51,113 nucleotides of DNA, taken from NCBI GenBank assembly GCA_003569205.1, contig BGOK01000018.1:1-51113 (forward strand), in the 5' to 3' direction. Positions within the stretch are counted from its first letter, which is position 1. Each line of letters opens with the position of its first letter. The position numbers were made by a program, and so were the translations under genes. The notes under the pieces were generated by a model. That model was not told the origin of the DNA. It saw only the letters and a list, made by a program, of their open reading frames with translations, and made no database searches. The DNA is from Verrucomicrobiota bacterium (GTDB lineage Bacteria > Verrucomicrobiota > Verrucomicrobiia > Opitutales > UBA953). Shown piece after piece: positions 9,294-18,977 of this stretch.

Positions 9294-12200
9294 ATGCGCT
9301 CCGTTTTCCTCGGCGCGGCTATCGCCGCCATTTCTGCCTTTGCCGCCAGCCCGGCTGGACCCGAGGTCCGCGTGCCTTTTAAGGATTACCGCCAAGGGTC
9401 CACCCCGGCCGAGGCGTTGAAGGCGATGTCCCTGCCGAAGGGTTTCCAGGTGACGCTCGTCGCCGCCGAACCGCGGGTGGTCCAGCCAATTGCAATGTGC
9501 TTCGACGAGAAGGGCCGTCTCTGGGTCGTCGAAGGGATGTCTTACCCACGCAAGCGCGGTGACGGTAAAGGCAAGGACCGTATCATCATCTTAGAAGACC
9601 CGTTGGGCGACGGTTCTTACGGCAAGTCGACAGTCTTCTACGAAGGCCTTGATCTCGTGAGCGGTATCGAGGTCGGTCATGGTGGTGTCTGGATTGGGGC
9701 CGCTCCCGAACTGCTCTTCATTCCGAAGGATGCGCAGGACAAGCCAGGTAAGCCATGGGTGGTCCTCGATGGCTGGGCGATGCAAGACACCCACGAGACG
9801 CTGAATAGTTTTACGTGGGGTCCCGATGGTTGGCTCTATGGCTGCCACGGCGTCTTCACCCATTCCAACGTTGGCAAGCCCGGTGCACCCGATTCCGAGC
9901 GCAAGCGCATCAATGCCGGTGTGTGGCGCTTGCACCCGTTGACCAAGGAATTCGAGATCTTCGCCGAAGGCACGAGTAACCCCTGGGGTCTCGACTATAA
10001 TAAACACGGCGAGATGTTCATCACCGCCTGCGTCATTCCGCACCTTTATCACGTCTTCCCCGGTGGGCGCTACCAGCGGCAGGCCGGCCAGCACTTTGAT
10101 CCACATACCTATGACGACATCAAGACCATCGCTGATCACGCCCACTTTACGGGCTCGGTCTTGTACCGTCCGGTTGAGCGTGGCGTCGTTCAGCCACAAA
10201 GCACCGATGAGGCTGGTGGCGGCCATGCACACTGCGGACTGGCCATCTACAATGGCGATAACTTCCCGGCCGAGTATCAAGGCCTTCTGCTCTTTGGTAA
10301 CCTTCACGGCCACCGCGTGGTGAGCGACTCCGTCGAAGCCAAAGGCAGCGGCTATGTCGGTCATCATGCCGCAGACTTAATGCGGAGTAACGACGCGTGG
10401 TTCATTCCGGTCACGCAACGCGTCGGTCCAGACGGGGCTTTGTATGTGTCCGATTGGACTGATAAGCAGACTTGCCACAATAATAACCAGGAGATTTGGG
10501 ATCGTGCTAACGGCCGCATCTATCGCGTCAGCTACGGCGCGGCTAAGTCCCGCGCTCGTGATCTCACGGCACTGAAGAGCCAGGAGCTCCTTACGATTGC
10601 GTTGGACGACCCGAATGAGTTCTTCGTCCGTCAGGCCCGCAAGGTCCTTGCCGAACGTGCGGTCGAGATGCGCCATGGCGTGGAAGCCGACTTCGGTACG
10701 GCCAGCGCGTTACTGACCGCCGAGACGACGGTCCGCTCGCTCAAGGCCGAACCGCTCCGCCGCCTTCGTGCATTGTGGGTGCTGGCTTCCGCGGGTGTCT
10801 TTCCAGCCTTCGAAGGTGACCGCGTCCGCGAGAAGGTTGACCTCCTTGATGTCGGGATGACCGCCAAGGATGAGCACCTCCGTGCATGGTTTGTGCGCCT
10901 GATGTCTGAGCGTACCCGTAATATCGGACCTCGCCTTGCTGAGCTAGCGGCTCAGGAGGAATCACCGGTTGTTCGTCGTGAGTTGGCCTCAGCCTTGGGT
11001 CGCTTGCCGCTCGCTGCCCGTGCGGCCGTCGCCGCTCCCTTACTCGCCCGTGCCGAAGATGCGACGGACCACAACCTCCCGTTACTCCTCTGGTATGGCA
11101 TCGAGCCGCTGGTGGGGTCCGACGCTGCCCAAGGCATGGCACTCGTCCAGGCTTCCAAGATTCCGAAGATCACCGAGTTCATTTATCGCCGCCTATCTGC
11201 CGACGCTGCTGGTCGCGAACGTCTCTTGGGTCTGGCCGCTCAGCAGGCTGACCCAGCCTTGCGTGAGCGCCTGCTCGAAGGCCTCGTTGCAGGCGTGAGA
11301 CAGGGTGGGACCTTCAAGGCTCCCGCGGAATGGCCCGCTCAAGCGAGGGCCTTACGTGCCCAGGCTTCTCCGCAACTCCTCTCGTTGGTGAACGAACTCG
11401 ATGCCCTGGCGGGAGATGAGTCCAGTCGCGATTATTTCCGGAGCCAGCTGGCCGCCGCTAAGGCACCTGCGCCGGCTCGCCAGCGTGCGCTGTCCATTCT
11501 CGTCCAGTCCCGCGACCGCGCCGCCGCTCCGGTGCTTCATGCTTGTCTCGTGGACGCCTCCGTCAGCGGCCCGCTGCGCCGTCAGGTCATCCAAGCCTTG
11601 GCGACCTTGGGTAATGAGTCGACCGTGCCGGCCTTAATCAGCGGCTTCAAGGCGTTCTCCGCCGTGGAGCGTTCGGATGCGCTACCGGCTCTCATCGCCA
11701 ACCCGACCGTTGCTGTGCGTACGCTGGAAGCCGTCGCGGCCGGCGCTCTTGATAAGGGCGTGCTTTCGCCTGTCGCTATCCGTCAGCTCAAGTCGATGCA
11801 GGACACCAAGGTCGATGCACTCCTTGCCCAGGTGGTCGGTGCGGTTAACGCTACCAAAGCAGATTACGCCAAGCTGAAGGCGAAGTATGTCGACCTTCTG
11901 AAGTCAAAGCCCTTGCGCCGCGCAGACCTAGTGGCTGGCAAGGCACTCTACCAGCAGTCGTGTGGTCTCTGCCACCAGCTCTTCGGTGAAGGTAGCCTCG
12001 TCGGACCGAGCCTGACGGGTTCGAACCGTGCGAACCTCGATTACCTCCTTGAGAACGTCCTCGATCCCAATGCCCTCATTGGGAAGGACTATCAGCTCAA
12101 CGTTTTTAAACTCAAGAACGGCAACACCGTGAGCGGCCTTGTCCAGTCCGAGACCGCCGATGTGTTTAACACCGTCATGCCTGGTGGCGTGAAGCTGACC

Positions 12201-12806
12201 GTGGCGAAGTCCGAGGTCGCCGCACGTGAAATGCTTGCCGTGTCCCTGATGCCTGAAGGCCTCTTCGATGCCTTGCAGCCGCAGCAGGTTGTCGACCTCG
12301 TAGCCTACCTGCAGTCGCCGGACGGCAAGGCGCCCTTGGCACCGCGTGTTACCGGCGTTTGGAAGATCGACGGGGCGCTCGAAGGGGAAGCCCTTAAGGT
12401 CCGCGGCGTCACCGGTGGCCGCACTTCCGGCCAATCAATGACATCGTTTAAGGCCAGCCGCTGGAGCGGCAACGACCACCTCTTTTGGACCGGCGGCAAG
12501 CCAGGCGACACGCTCACCCTCGCGCTCCCCATTACGGACAAGGGTCTCTACCAACTGACCTTCGTCTGCACCAAGGCCCATGACTATGGCCGCTTTGAGC
12601 TCCGCCTTGATGGTAAGCTCCTGACCGACCGTGGCCTTGACCTCTATAACCCCAAGGAAGTCGTCACCACCGGTGAACTCGATGGCGGGCGTCATGAACT
12701 CACGGCCGGCGAGCATAAGCTCGAGGTCAAAATCCTGACTCCGAACCCCGTGGCCACGCCGCTGAATATGTTCGGACTCGACTACCTGAAAATCGAAAAG
12801 AAATAA
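9294..12806 (+). CDS. PVC-type haem-binding dehydrogenase with HEAT repeats and cytochrome c
   Basis: 1,170 residues from the ATG at 9294. This start is preferred over an in-frame ATG at 9222 because it begins a signal peptide (MRSVFLGAAIAAISAFAA). The first 450 residues form the dehydrogenase-like propeller of PVC cytochromes (starting near SLPKGFQVTLVAAEPRVVQPIAM, with VGPDGALYVSDWTDKQTCHNN). A long alpha-helical HEAT-like region spans about 450-860. The cytochrome c domain follows, with CGLCH near 890-893. A C-terminal beta-sandwich, probably carbohydrate-binding, ends at LDYLKIEKK. It should oxidise a sugar or other reduced substrate outside the cytoplasm and pass electrons to the haem. 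It leads an operon with the next three genes (gaps of 15-19 bases). No frame breaks are seen. Confidence 0.88.
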   Translation: MRSVFLGAAIAAISAFAASPAGPEVRVPFKDYRQGSTPAEALKAMSLPKGFQVTLVAAEPRVVQPIAMCFDEKGRLWVVEGMSYPRKRGDGKGKDRIIILEDPLGDGSYGKSTVFYEGLDLVSGIEVGHGGVWIGAAPELLFIPKDAQDKPGKPWVVLDGWAMQDTHETLNSFTWGPDGWLYGCHGVFTHSNVGKPGAPDSERKRINAGVWRLHPLTKEFEIFAEGTSNPWGLDYNKHGEMFITACVIPHLYHVFPGGRYQRQAGQHFDPHTYDDIKTIADHAHFTGSVLYRPVERGVVQPQSTDEAGGGHAHCGLAIYNGDNFPAEYQGLLLFGNLHGHRVVSDSVEAKGSGYVGHHAADLMRSNDAWFIPVTQRVGPDGALYVSDWTDKQTCHNNNQEIWDRANGRIYRVSYGAAKSRARDLTALKSQELLTIALDDPNEFFVRQARKVLAERAVEMRHGVEADFGTASALLTAETTVRSLKAEPLRRLRALWVLASAGVFPAFEGDRVREKVDLLDVGMTAKDEHLRAWFVRLMSERTRNIGPRLAELAAQEESPVVRRELASALGRLPLAARAAVAAPLLARAEDATDHNLPLLLWYGIEPLVGSDAAQGMALVQASKIPKITEFIYRRLSADAAGRERLLGLAAQQADPALRERLLEGLVAGVRQGGTFKAPAEWPAQARALRAQASPQLLSLVNELDALAGDESSRDYFRSQLAAAKAPAPARQRALSILVQSRDRAAAPVLHACLVDASVSGPLRRQVIQALATLGNESTVPALISGFKAFSAVERSDALPALIANPTVAVRTLEAVAAGALDKGVLSPVAIRQLKSMQDTKVDALLAQVVGAVNATKADYAKLKAKYVDLLKSKPLRRADLVAGKALYQQSCGLCHQLFGEGSLVGPSLTGSNRANLDYLLENVLDPNALIGKDYQLNVFKLKNGNTVSGLVQSETADVFNTVMPGGVKLTVAKSEVAAREMLAVSLMPEGLFDALQPQQVVDLVAYLQSPDGKAPLAPRVTGVWKIDGALEGEALKVRGVTGGRTSGQSMTSFKASRWSGNDHLFWTGGKPGDTLTLALPITDKGLYQLTFVCTKAHDYGRFELRLDGKLLTDRGLDLYNPKEVVTTGELDGGRHELTAGEHKLEVKILTPNPVATPLNMFGLDYLKIEKK

Positions 12807-12825
12807 TCGATTAGACATCCCTCTC

Positions 12826-13782
12826 ATGAAAACCATCGCCCCGTTCCTACTGTTCGCTTCCGTCGCTTTTGCCGCTGAAGTCCCCGCCCCGCGTATCGAA
12901 AAGCTCGACCCCGCGTTGGATGCCTTGATTGCGTCGGATGTGAAGATCGAAAAAGTCGGCACCGGCTATAGTTGGTCCGAAGGTCCGGTCTGGTTTAAGG
13001 ACCGCTTCATCTTTTCCGACGTTCCTAAGAACACCGCCTATGCTTGGAAGCGCGGTGATACCGCCCCAACAGTGTTCCTGAAGCCGAGCGGCACGGATGA
13101 GCCCTCTGATCTCCAAGGTTCCAACGGTCTCGCGGTGGATGCCAAGGCCAACCTCTTGCTCTGCCAGCATGGAGCCCGGCGCGTTGGTCAGTTCGTCGGC
13201 GACGGTAAATTCAAGCCCCTCGCCACCGCGTTTGATGGCAAGAAGTTCAATAGCCCCAATGACCTCGTCGTCGCCACGGATGGCTCCATCTTCTTCACCG
13301 ACCCGCCCTACGGCCTGCCGAAGGGCCAGAAGACCGAGCAAGGTTTTCATGGTGTCTATAAGCTCGCGACTGATGGAAAGGTCTCGCTCGTGACCAAGGA
13401 AGTTCAGTGGCCGAACGGCATCGCCCTCAGCAACGATCAGAAGACCCTTTACCTCGCCGTCTCCGATGGTGCGAACCCGCGCGTCATGGCCTGCGCCTTG
13501 GACGGCTCTGGCCTGCGCGACGTGTTCCTTGCCCAACCCCTTAAGAAAGCAGGCCGCCCCGGTGGTTGCGATGGTATGAAGGTCGATGAACGCGGCAACC
13601 TCTGGACTACTGGTCCGGGTGGCGTGCTCATCCTCTCGCCCGAAGGTAAACACCTCGGCTCGATTCTTTTCCACCAGCCCACGGCGAACCTCGCTTGGGG
13701 GGAAGACGGCAAGACCCTCTTCGTCACCTCTAACCGCGACGTCTTTATCCTGCGTACGCTGGTCAAGGGGCAGGGCTTCTAA
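12826..13782 (+). CDS. SMP-30/gluconolactonase/LRE family secreted hydrolase
   Basis: 318 residues with a signal peptide (MKTIAPFLLFASVAFA). It shows the six-bladed propeller signature of the SMP-30 family: WSEGPVWF (metal-binding Glu), FNSPNDLVVATDGSIFFTDPPYG (Asn and Asp ligands), and PGGCDGMKVDERGNLW. Family members hydrolyse sugar lactones using a divalent metal. Placed between two PVC sugar dehydrogenases, the likely job is opening the lactone made when they oxidise an aldose. It is 19 bases after the first cytochrome gene and 15 bases before the second. Confidence is high for the family and moderate for lactonase activity. Confidence 0.9.
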   Translation: MKTIAPFLLFASVAFAAEVPAPRIEKLDPALDALIASDVKIEKVGTGYSWSEGPVWFKDRFIFSDVPKNTAYAWKRGDTAPTVFLKPSGTDEPSDLQGSNGLAVDAKANLLLCQHGARRVGQFVGDGKFKPLATAFDGKKFNSPNDLVVATDGSIFFTDPPYGLPKGQKTEQGFHGVYKLATDGKVSLVTKEVQWPNGIALSNDQKTLYLAVSDGANPRVMACALDGSGLRDVFLAQPLKKAGRPGGCDGMKVDERGNLWTTGPGGVLILSPEGKHLGSILFHQPTANLAWGEDGKTLFVTSNRDVFILRTLVKGQGF

Positions 13783-13797
13783 GCCCTCGCAATTTTT

Positions 13798-16382
13798 ATG
13801 AATAAGTCCCTCTTTCTTTTAGCGGCCTGCGCTCTTGCGGTCGCGGCCGACCAGCCGCCCTACGTCCCTGACTTCACCCCGCAGCCGGCAGTCAAGGCGC
13901 TCACCCCGGAGCAGGAGCTCGCTACCATTCAACTGCCCAAGGGTTATCGCCTTGAGCTCGTCTTGAGTGAGCGCGATGGCGTCCGTGAACCCGTCAACGT
14001 CACCTTCGACGGGAATGGCCGGATGTATGTCGCCGAGCTTCGCACCTACATGCAGGAGATCGACGGCAAGAACGAGCATGACCCCATCAGCGTCGTTTCA
14101 CGTCATGAAAGCACCAAGCGCGACGGCCGCTTCGACAAGCACATGATCTACCGCGACAAGCTCATCTTACCGCGTATGGTCCTGCCGCTCGACGACCGGG
14201 TCCTTATTAACGAGACCGATACGCAGGACATCTTTGTCTACCGCGATACCAAGGGAACGGGCGTGGCCGATTCCAAGCAGCTTTGGTTCCAGGGCGGTCC
14301 TAAGGGTGGTAACCTTGAGCACCAGCAAAGCGGCCTGATCTGGGCCTTGGACAATAACCTCTACCAGACCTACAATGCCTACCGCCTTCGCTGGAATGGG
14401 GCGCAGCCTCCGTTGAAACAAGCGATTCCCAATGGCGGCGGTCAGTGGGGCCTTGCCCAGGACGATATGGGTAAGATTTGGTGGAGTAATGCCGGCGGTG
14501 AGAAGGGTCTCTGGCATTTTCAGACGCCGATTCTTTACGGCGCGTATGACATTAAGGGACAGTTCCCCACGGACTTCATGCAGGTCTGGCCGCTCATCGG
14601 CCTCGCCGATCACCAAGGTGGTGCCGGTCGGACCTTGCCGGATAAAAAGCTTAACCACTTCACCGCTTCCTGCGGACAGGAAGTCGTGCGTACCGATCGC
14701 TACCCTGCGGACTTCCGTGGCGATGTGCTTATCTCCGAGCCGGTTGGCCGCCTAGTCCGTCGTGCGAAGGTCGCCGTCGACGATGGCATCACGCGGATTT
14801 CAAATCCCCATGGTCAATCTGAGTTCATCCGTTCCTCTGACCCCAACTTCCGTATCGTGAACATGACTGTCGGTCCCGACGGCTGCCTCTACCTCGTCGA
14901 TATGTACCGCGGCATTATCCAGGAAGGCAACTGGGTGCGCGAAGGCAGTTACCTTCGCAAGGTCGTCCAGCAGTACTCGTTGGATAAGGTCGCTGGTTAT
15001 GGCCGCATTTGGCGACTCGTCCACGATGACTTTAAGCCTGGTCCGCAGCCGCGCATGCTTGAGGAGACGCCGGCCCAGTTGGTGGCGCACCTCAGCAGCC
15101 CGATCGGCTGGTGGCGCGATACCGCCCAGAAGCTCCTGGTTGTGAAGGGTGACCGGTCCGTCGTCCCCGCACTCACGGAACTTGCCCTGAAGGGGAAGGA
15201 CGCCCTCGGCCGTATCCATGCACTTTGGACCCTCGAAGGCCTCGGCGCGCTCGACGCTAAGGTCGTGGCTGCTTTTCTAACGGACGCCGATGCTCGTCTC
15301 CGTGCGCAGGGCCTCCGCGCCGGCGAGAGCCTCGTCCGGGCGGGCGACATAACCCTGATTGCCGAGTTTCGTAAGCTCGCCGCCGACAAGGACGCCACGG
15401 TGGTGCTCCAGCTCCTTATGACGGCGAAGCTTCTTGGCTCGAACGAGGTTAAGGCTTGGCCCGACAGCCCCAAGTTCATCCAACAGACCCTCATGACCTC
15501 CACCTCCAAGGGGTGAAGGAACTCGGTGCTGTGGTGCTCATTGGTAATGATACCGTCGGCGGTCGGGATTACTCCAAAGAAGAAAATGACCAGCTGGTCC
15601 GTGGTCAGGCTATCTATCGTGAACTCTGCTTCGCTTGCCACGGCTACGACGGGAAGGGCATGCCCATGGACGGGCCTAAGCCTGGCATGACCATTGCGCC
15701 GCCTTTGGCGAATTCCACGAACGTCCGCAGTCACCGCGATGCCATCATCCGCGTCCTTCTCAACGGCCTGACTGGTCCGGTCGCGGGGAAGACCTACGAC
15801 TCCCAGATGGTTCCGATGCCGATGTACGACGATAAGTGGATCGCGGACGTCGCGACCTATGTCCGCAACTCCTTTGGCAATCGTGGCGCAGTCATTTCGG
15901 TCGCCGACGTCGCCCGCGTACGCAAGGAAGTTGCTACGGTGACGCAGCCTTGGACCGTCGAGTCACTGGCGGCGGCTTTACCCAAGGTGGTGAAGCCTGT
16001 CGCGGAGTGGAAGGTCACCGCTAGCGATGAACTCGAACTCGCCCAGAAGGGGTGCGATGGCGACATGAAGACCCGCTGGGAGACCAAGGCCAATCAGAAG
16101 AAGGGCATGTGGTATCAGGTCGAACTACCGGAAGCCAAGACTGTCTCGGGTCTCCGTCTCGACGATTCCGCCCGTCCCAGTGCCTCGCCTAAGTCCTACA
16201 AGGTGGAAGGATCGGTCGACGGCAAGAAGTGGATTGCTCTCGGCAGTACGCGCGGACTGCCAGGTCTTTCCGAGACTTACTTCGCCAAGGAGACGCCCGT
16301 AAAGTTCCTTAAGGTCACGATCGCCGACGCTCAGAATAATCAGCCTTGGGCGATCCAGGAGTTCCAACTCCTCGGTCGCTAA
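13798..16382 (+). CDS. Second PVC-type dehydrogenase/cytochrome c with discoidin domain (frameshifted)
   Basis: Reconstructed to about 861 residues. A signal peptide (MNKSLFLLAACALAVAA) is followed by the PVC dehydrogenase propeller (LPKGYRLELVLSE to LYLVDMYRGIIQEGNWVREGSYLRK), a short HEAT segment, the haem site CFACH with MPMYDDKW further on, and a C-terminal F5/8-type (discoidin) domain (about 735-861) that usually binds glycans. The first frame stops at 15514. Adding one G to the four-G run at 15510-15513 joins TSTSKG to GVKELG and restores the whole protein, so a single-base error or mutation is implied. It differs from the first cytochrome of the operon in its C-terminal binding domain, suggesting a different polysaccharide or attachment. 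Confidence 0.85.
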
Positions 16383-16398
16383 GTGCTCCCGCCCTCCA

Positions 16399-17178
16399 AT
16401 GAAATCTCTGCTCGTTCTCGCCCTCGCTCCCTTGGCCGCTTTTGCGGCCGACGCGCCTAAGCCAGCTGCCCCCGCTATTCCTGCGGAGTCCATTGCGAAG
16501 AAGGGCGAGTTGCTCTTCTCCGATGACTTCGAAGGGAAAGGCGCACCCGATAAGCGCTGGGTTAAGGTAGTGCCGACGTTTGCCGTGGTGGACGGCGTGC
16601 TTAAGGGCACCCAGACGCGCGACAAGGCCATCCCGGCTACGGATGGTAAGCCCGCGGTCACCGCGCACGCCGCCGTACATGGTTTGGATGTCCCCACCAA
16701 GGATAGCATCGTAGAACTAAAGGTCCGCTTCGACGGCGCGACGATGATCGATGTCGAGCTCGACGACCGTAAGTATACGGGCTGCCACTACGGCCACATT
16801 TGCCGTGCTCAGCTACGCTTTAATCCGAAGGACAAGTCGTTCTCCGCCGTTATTATTGACGAGAAAGACGGCAATATGCGTAACGACATCTACGCGATGA
16901 AGAAGGATCCCGCCAAGAAAGCCGAGGTCGCCAAGCTGCTCGTGGGCCGTCAGGCGACCTTCCCGGTCAAGCTGGCGCTAGAGCAGGGCAAGTGGTTTAC
17001 CGTGGTCGTTGAGACCGTCGGCGAAGAAATGCGTATGACCGTGGACGGCACCCCCGTCGCCTACCTTAAGTCCTCGGGCATCGCCCACGCTACCAAGTCG
17101 CGCTTCGAATTTGGCGTGGCGGGTAAGGATGGCTGCATCGATGACCTGAAGATCTGGGCAGCGACGCCGGCCAAGTAA
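16399..17178 (+). CDS. Secreted concanavalin-like (DUF1080/LamG-type fold) protein
   Basis: 259 residues with a signal peptide (MKSLLVLALAPLAAFAAD). The body, from LLFSDDFEG through VDGVLKGTQ, VELKVRFDG, WFTVVVETVGEEMRMTVDG and FEFGVAGKDGCIDDLKIW, has the alternating beta-strand pattern of jelly-roll domains seen in 3-keto-disaccharide hydrolases (DUF1080) and laminin-G-like folds. I do not see a decisive catalytic signature, so a binding role is equally possible. It is the last gene of the four-gene operon that starts at 9294 (16-base gap), and its stop codon is three bases from that of the convergent gene at 17182. Confidence 0.7.
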   Translation: MKSLLVLALAPLAAFAADAPKPAAPAIPAESIAKKGELLFSDDFEGKGAPDKRWVKVVPTFAVVDGVLKGTQTRDKAIPATDGKPAVTAHAAVHGLDVPTKDSIVELKVRFDGATMIDVELDDRKYTGCHYGHICRAQLRFNPKDKSFSAVIIDEKDGNMRNDIYAMKKDPAKKAEVAKLLVGRQATFPVKLALEQGKWFTVVVETVGEEMRMTVDGTPVAYLKSSGIAHATKSRFEFGVAGKDGCIDDLKIWAATPAK

Positions 17179-17181
17179 GCT

Positions 17182-18036
17182 TTAGCCGAGCGACTGCAGT
17201 AACGACTCCAGCTCACGGCCATACTTCACATACGATGCGAAGCGTTCCTCGGGCGAGGCCTTGGTGCCTTCGCCGAGGTGGACGATGCTGGCTACATGCG
17301 GTTCGATGGACACGCCGGCCGTGTAGCCATTGTGCAAGAGGTCGGCGAGGATCTCGCGGACCGAGGCATCACCTTGTCCGGGGTAGGTGAAGGCGTTGCT
17401 CTTGCCGCCGGCCGGGTTACGGCGCGCGTCCTTGACGTGGACGTAGGCGATGAAGGGCTTCACGGCCTCGTAGAAGGGTAGGGTCGGGAGGCCGTAAGAG
17501 ACGGTATTCCCGATGTCGAAGAGGTACCGGACGTTCGGGTGGTCGACCGATTCCATGAAGGCACGGGCGTTGTCCGGCGATGTGCCGCCCCAGCCTTCGC
17601 AGTTTTCGTGCAGGAGCACGATGTCGGCGTCGGCGGCGAGCTTGGCCAGCTCACGGGTGCGGCGGATGCCTTCATCACGCCATACTTGGTCGGAGGTGCC
17701 AGCTTGCATCCAGCCCATCGTGCGGACGAAGCGCGTTTGTGCGCGGTGCATGCGTGGGATGAGCACGCGAAGGTCAGCGAGGTCGAGGGCGAAGTCCCCG
17801 TTGATGGGGCGACTCCAGTTGCCAATGGCGGAGGCGAAGCCGCTCACCCGCATCCGGGCGTGCTCGATGGCGTCCATCGCACGGGCAAACTCGTCGTCAG
17901 TCACCGCTGCGCTGGAGCATTGTTTACCGTTCAGGAGTCGCAGTTCGAGGGCGGACCAGCCTAGTTCGCGGTGGGCGGCAATTTGGCTGTCGATGCCATC
18001 GGCCGCTTCGTCAGCGAGTCCGGAAAGGGGAAACAT
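17182..18036 (-). CDS. Sugar phosphate isomerase/epimerase-like TIM barrel
   Basis: 284 residues with no signal peptide, hence cytosolic. The pattern is that of the AP-endonuclease-2/xylose-isomerase superfamily: an N-terminal GWSALELRLLNG strand, LLHENCEGWGGTSPD (metal-binding His/Glu), RYLFDIGNTVSYG (metal Asp), AYVHVKDARR (His and Asp pair) and VSIEPHV (Glu). Members isomerise or epimerise sugars or cyclitols with divalent metal. It is downstream of the propeller-like gene at 18084-18899 on the same strand (47-base gap), so it may be cotranscribed. The substrate is unknown; the neighbouring dehydrogenases suggest a keto- or uncommon sugar. Confidence 0.88.
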   Translation of the reverse strand: MFPLSGLADEAADGIDSQIAAHRELGWSALELRLLNGKQCSSAAVTDDEFARAMDAIEHARMRVSGFASAIGNWSRPINGDFALDLADLRVLIPRMHRAQTRFVRTMGWMQAGTSDQVWRDEGIRRTRELAKLAADADIVLLHENCEGWGGTSPDNARAFMESVDHPNVRYLFDIGNTVSYGLPTLPFYEAVKPFIAYVHVKDARRNPAGGKSNAFTYPGQGDASVREILADLLHNGYTAGVSIEPHVASIVHLGEGTKASPEERFASYVKYGRELESLLQSLG

Positions 18037-18083
18037 GGTTAGGAGTTAGCGGGCGTCGGTCGGGCTGACAAGCCGCATGCGGC

Positions 18084-18899
18084 TTAGCGAGCGGGGGCGG
18101 GGTAGCGTGCGCCGACGACTTCCTTGGTCTTTCGTTCGATCGAGTAGAGCACGAACCCCTTGTCTTTGCCGCCCGCCGTGCGGTCCTCATCGAAGGCCTG
18201 GCCGGCGGTTAAGAAGCCCCAGGTCGCCTCCCAACGGGCTTCGCCGCCCGCTGCGGGTAAGGCTAGGGCATAAAGTTCACGGGCATCGTGTCCGCTGACT
18301 AGGAGCTGTTCACCGCCGACGAGGCAAGCGCCCGAAGAACTCGAGCGAGCAAAGCGCTTGAGGATTTCCGCGGGAAAAGACCAGCGTCGTCGCTCCTTCC
18401 AGTCTTGATCAAACTGCACGATACGGCTGAGGGCATTATCACTCAGAAGCGAGTAGTGCGCGAAGCAGGTTAACCAACCGCCTTGATAAGGGAGCGCCCA
18501 AGTCAGCGAGCCCGGCGGATTGGTGAAGACGTGTCTACCGATTGGCTGTAACGTCGCCGCATCAAAGATCTCCACGCTACTCTCGTCAGGCTTCAGCGGG
18601 AAATTGGAGTGGGCGCAGTAGAGTTTGCCACCAATCACTACCCCAGCGTTGAGGTGCTTAATCTTGGAGTCCTTCGGGGCCGTCCATGCGGCGACTTTCG
18701 TGCCGTCGGCCTTCCGGTATTTGCCGAGCGCGTGGTCAGCGATTACATACACGAATTCGGAGTCCACGGTTACTCCTTGGACAGCTTCGTTTGCAGGGAA
18801 GCGGGCGACCTCGGTGGGTGCTGGGCCTTTGACTGGCTCGGCGTCGACGCCGCAAGCAAAGGACAGGCCTGAGACTAGAAGGAGCGCAGAAAGACGCAT
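18084..18899 (-). CDS. Uncharacterised secreted propeller-like protein
   Basis: 271 residues. The N-terminus (MRLSALLLVSGLSFACGVDAE) is a signal peptide; the Cys within it may make this a lipoprotein. Repeated strands of the type FVYVIADHALGKYRKADG, GKLYCAHSNFP, VEIFDAATLQPI and GGWLTCFAHY look like a beta-propeller, resembling SMP-30 or YncE-like folds, but I cannot name the family. It is a single-copy gene upstream of the TIM-barrel gene and divergent from the SGNH hydrolase at 18978. A role in sensing or processing extracellular sugar products is only a guess from context. Confidence 0.6.
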   Translation of the reverse strand: MRLSALLLVSGLSFACGVDAEPVKGPAPTEVARFPANEAVQGVTVDSEFVYVIADHALGKYRKADGTKVAAWTAPKDSKIKHLNAGVVIGGKLYCAHSNFPLKPDESSVEIFDAATLQPIGRHVFTNPPGSLTWALPYQGGWLTCFAHYSLLSDNALSRIVQFDQDWKERRRWSFPAEILKRFARSSSSGACLVGGEQLLVSGHDARELYALALPAAGGEARWEATWGFLTAGQAFDEDRTAGGKDKGFVLYSIERKTKEVVGARYPAPAR

Positions 18900-18954
18900 T
18901 TAGGCAGGCTGGTGACATCTTGAACGGAAGCAAGGGCAGGGTTGACTCATCGGG

Positions 18955-18969
18955 GTGACTTGCAGTCAC
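18955..18969. promoter_or_regulatory. Candidate operator palindrome in the divergent region
   Basis: GTGACT and AGTCAC form perfect 6-bp arms around TGC, eight bases upstream of the ATG at 18978 and about 55 bases from the divergent start at 18899. A TTGACT hexamer lies at 18942-18947. The spacing allows a repressor site controlling either gene. It could also be chance. Confidence 0.3.
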
Positions 18970-18977
18970 TGGAAGGC

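Noticed and set aside
15456..16382. Separate cytochrome gene starting at 15456
   Set aside because: The frame before about 15510 overlaps the first part of the PVC cytochrome in a non-coding frame (MARQPQVHPTDPHDL). One added base joins both parts into a normal protein, so it is one gene.
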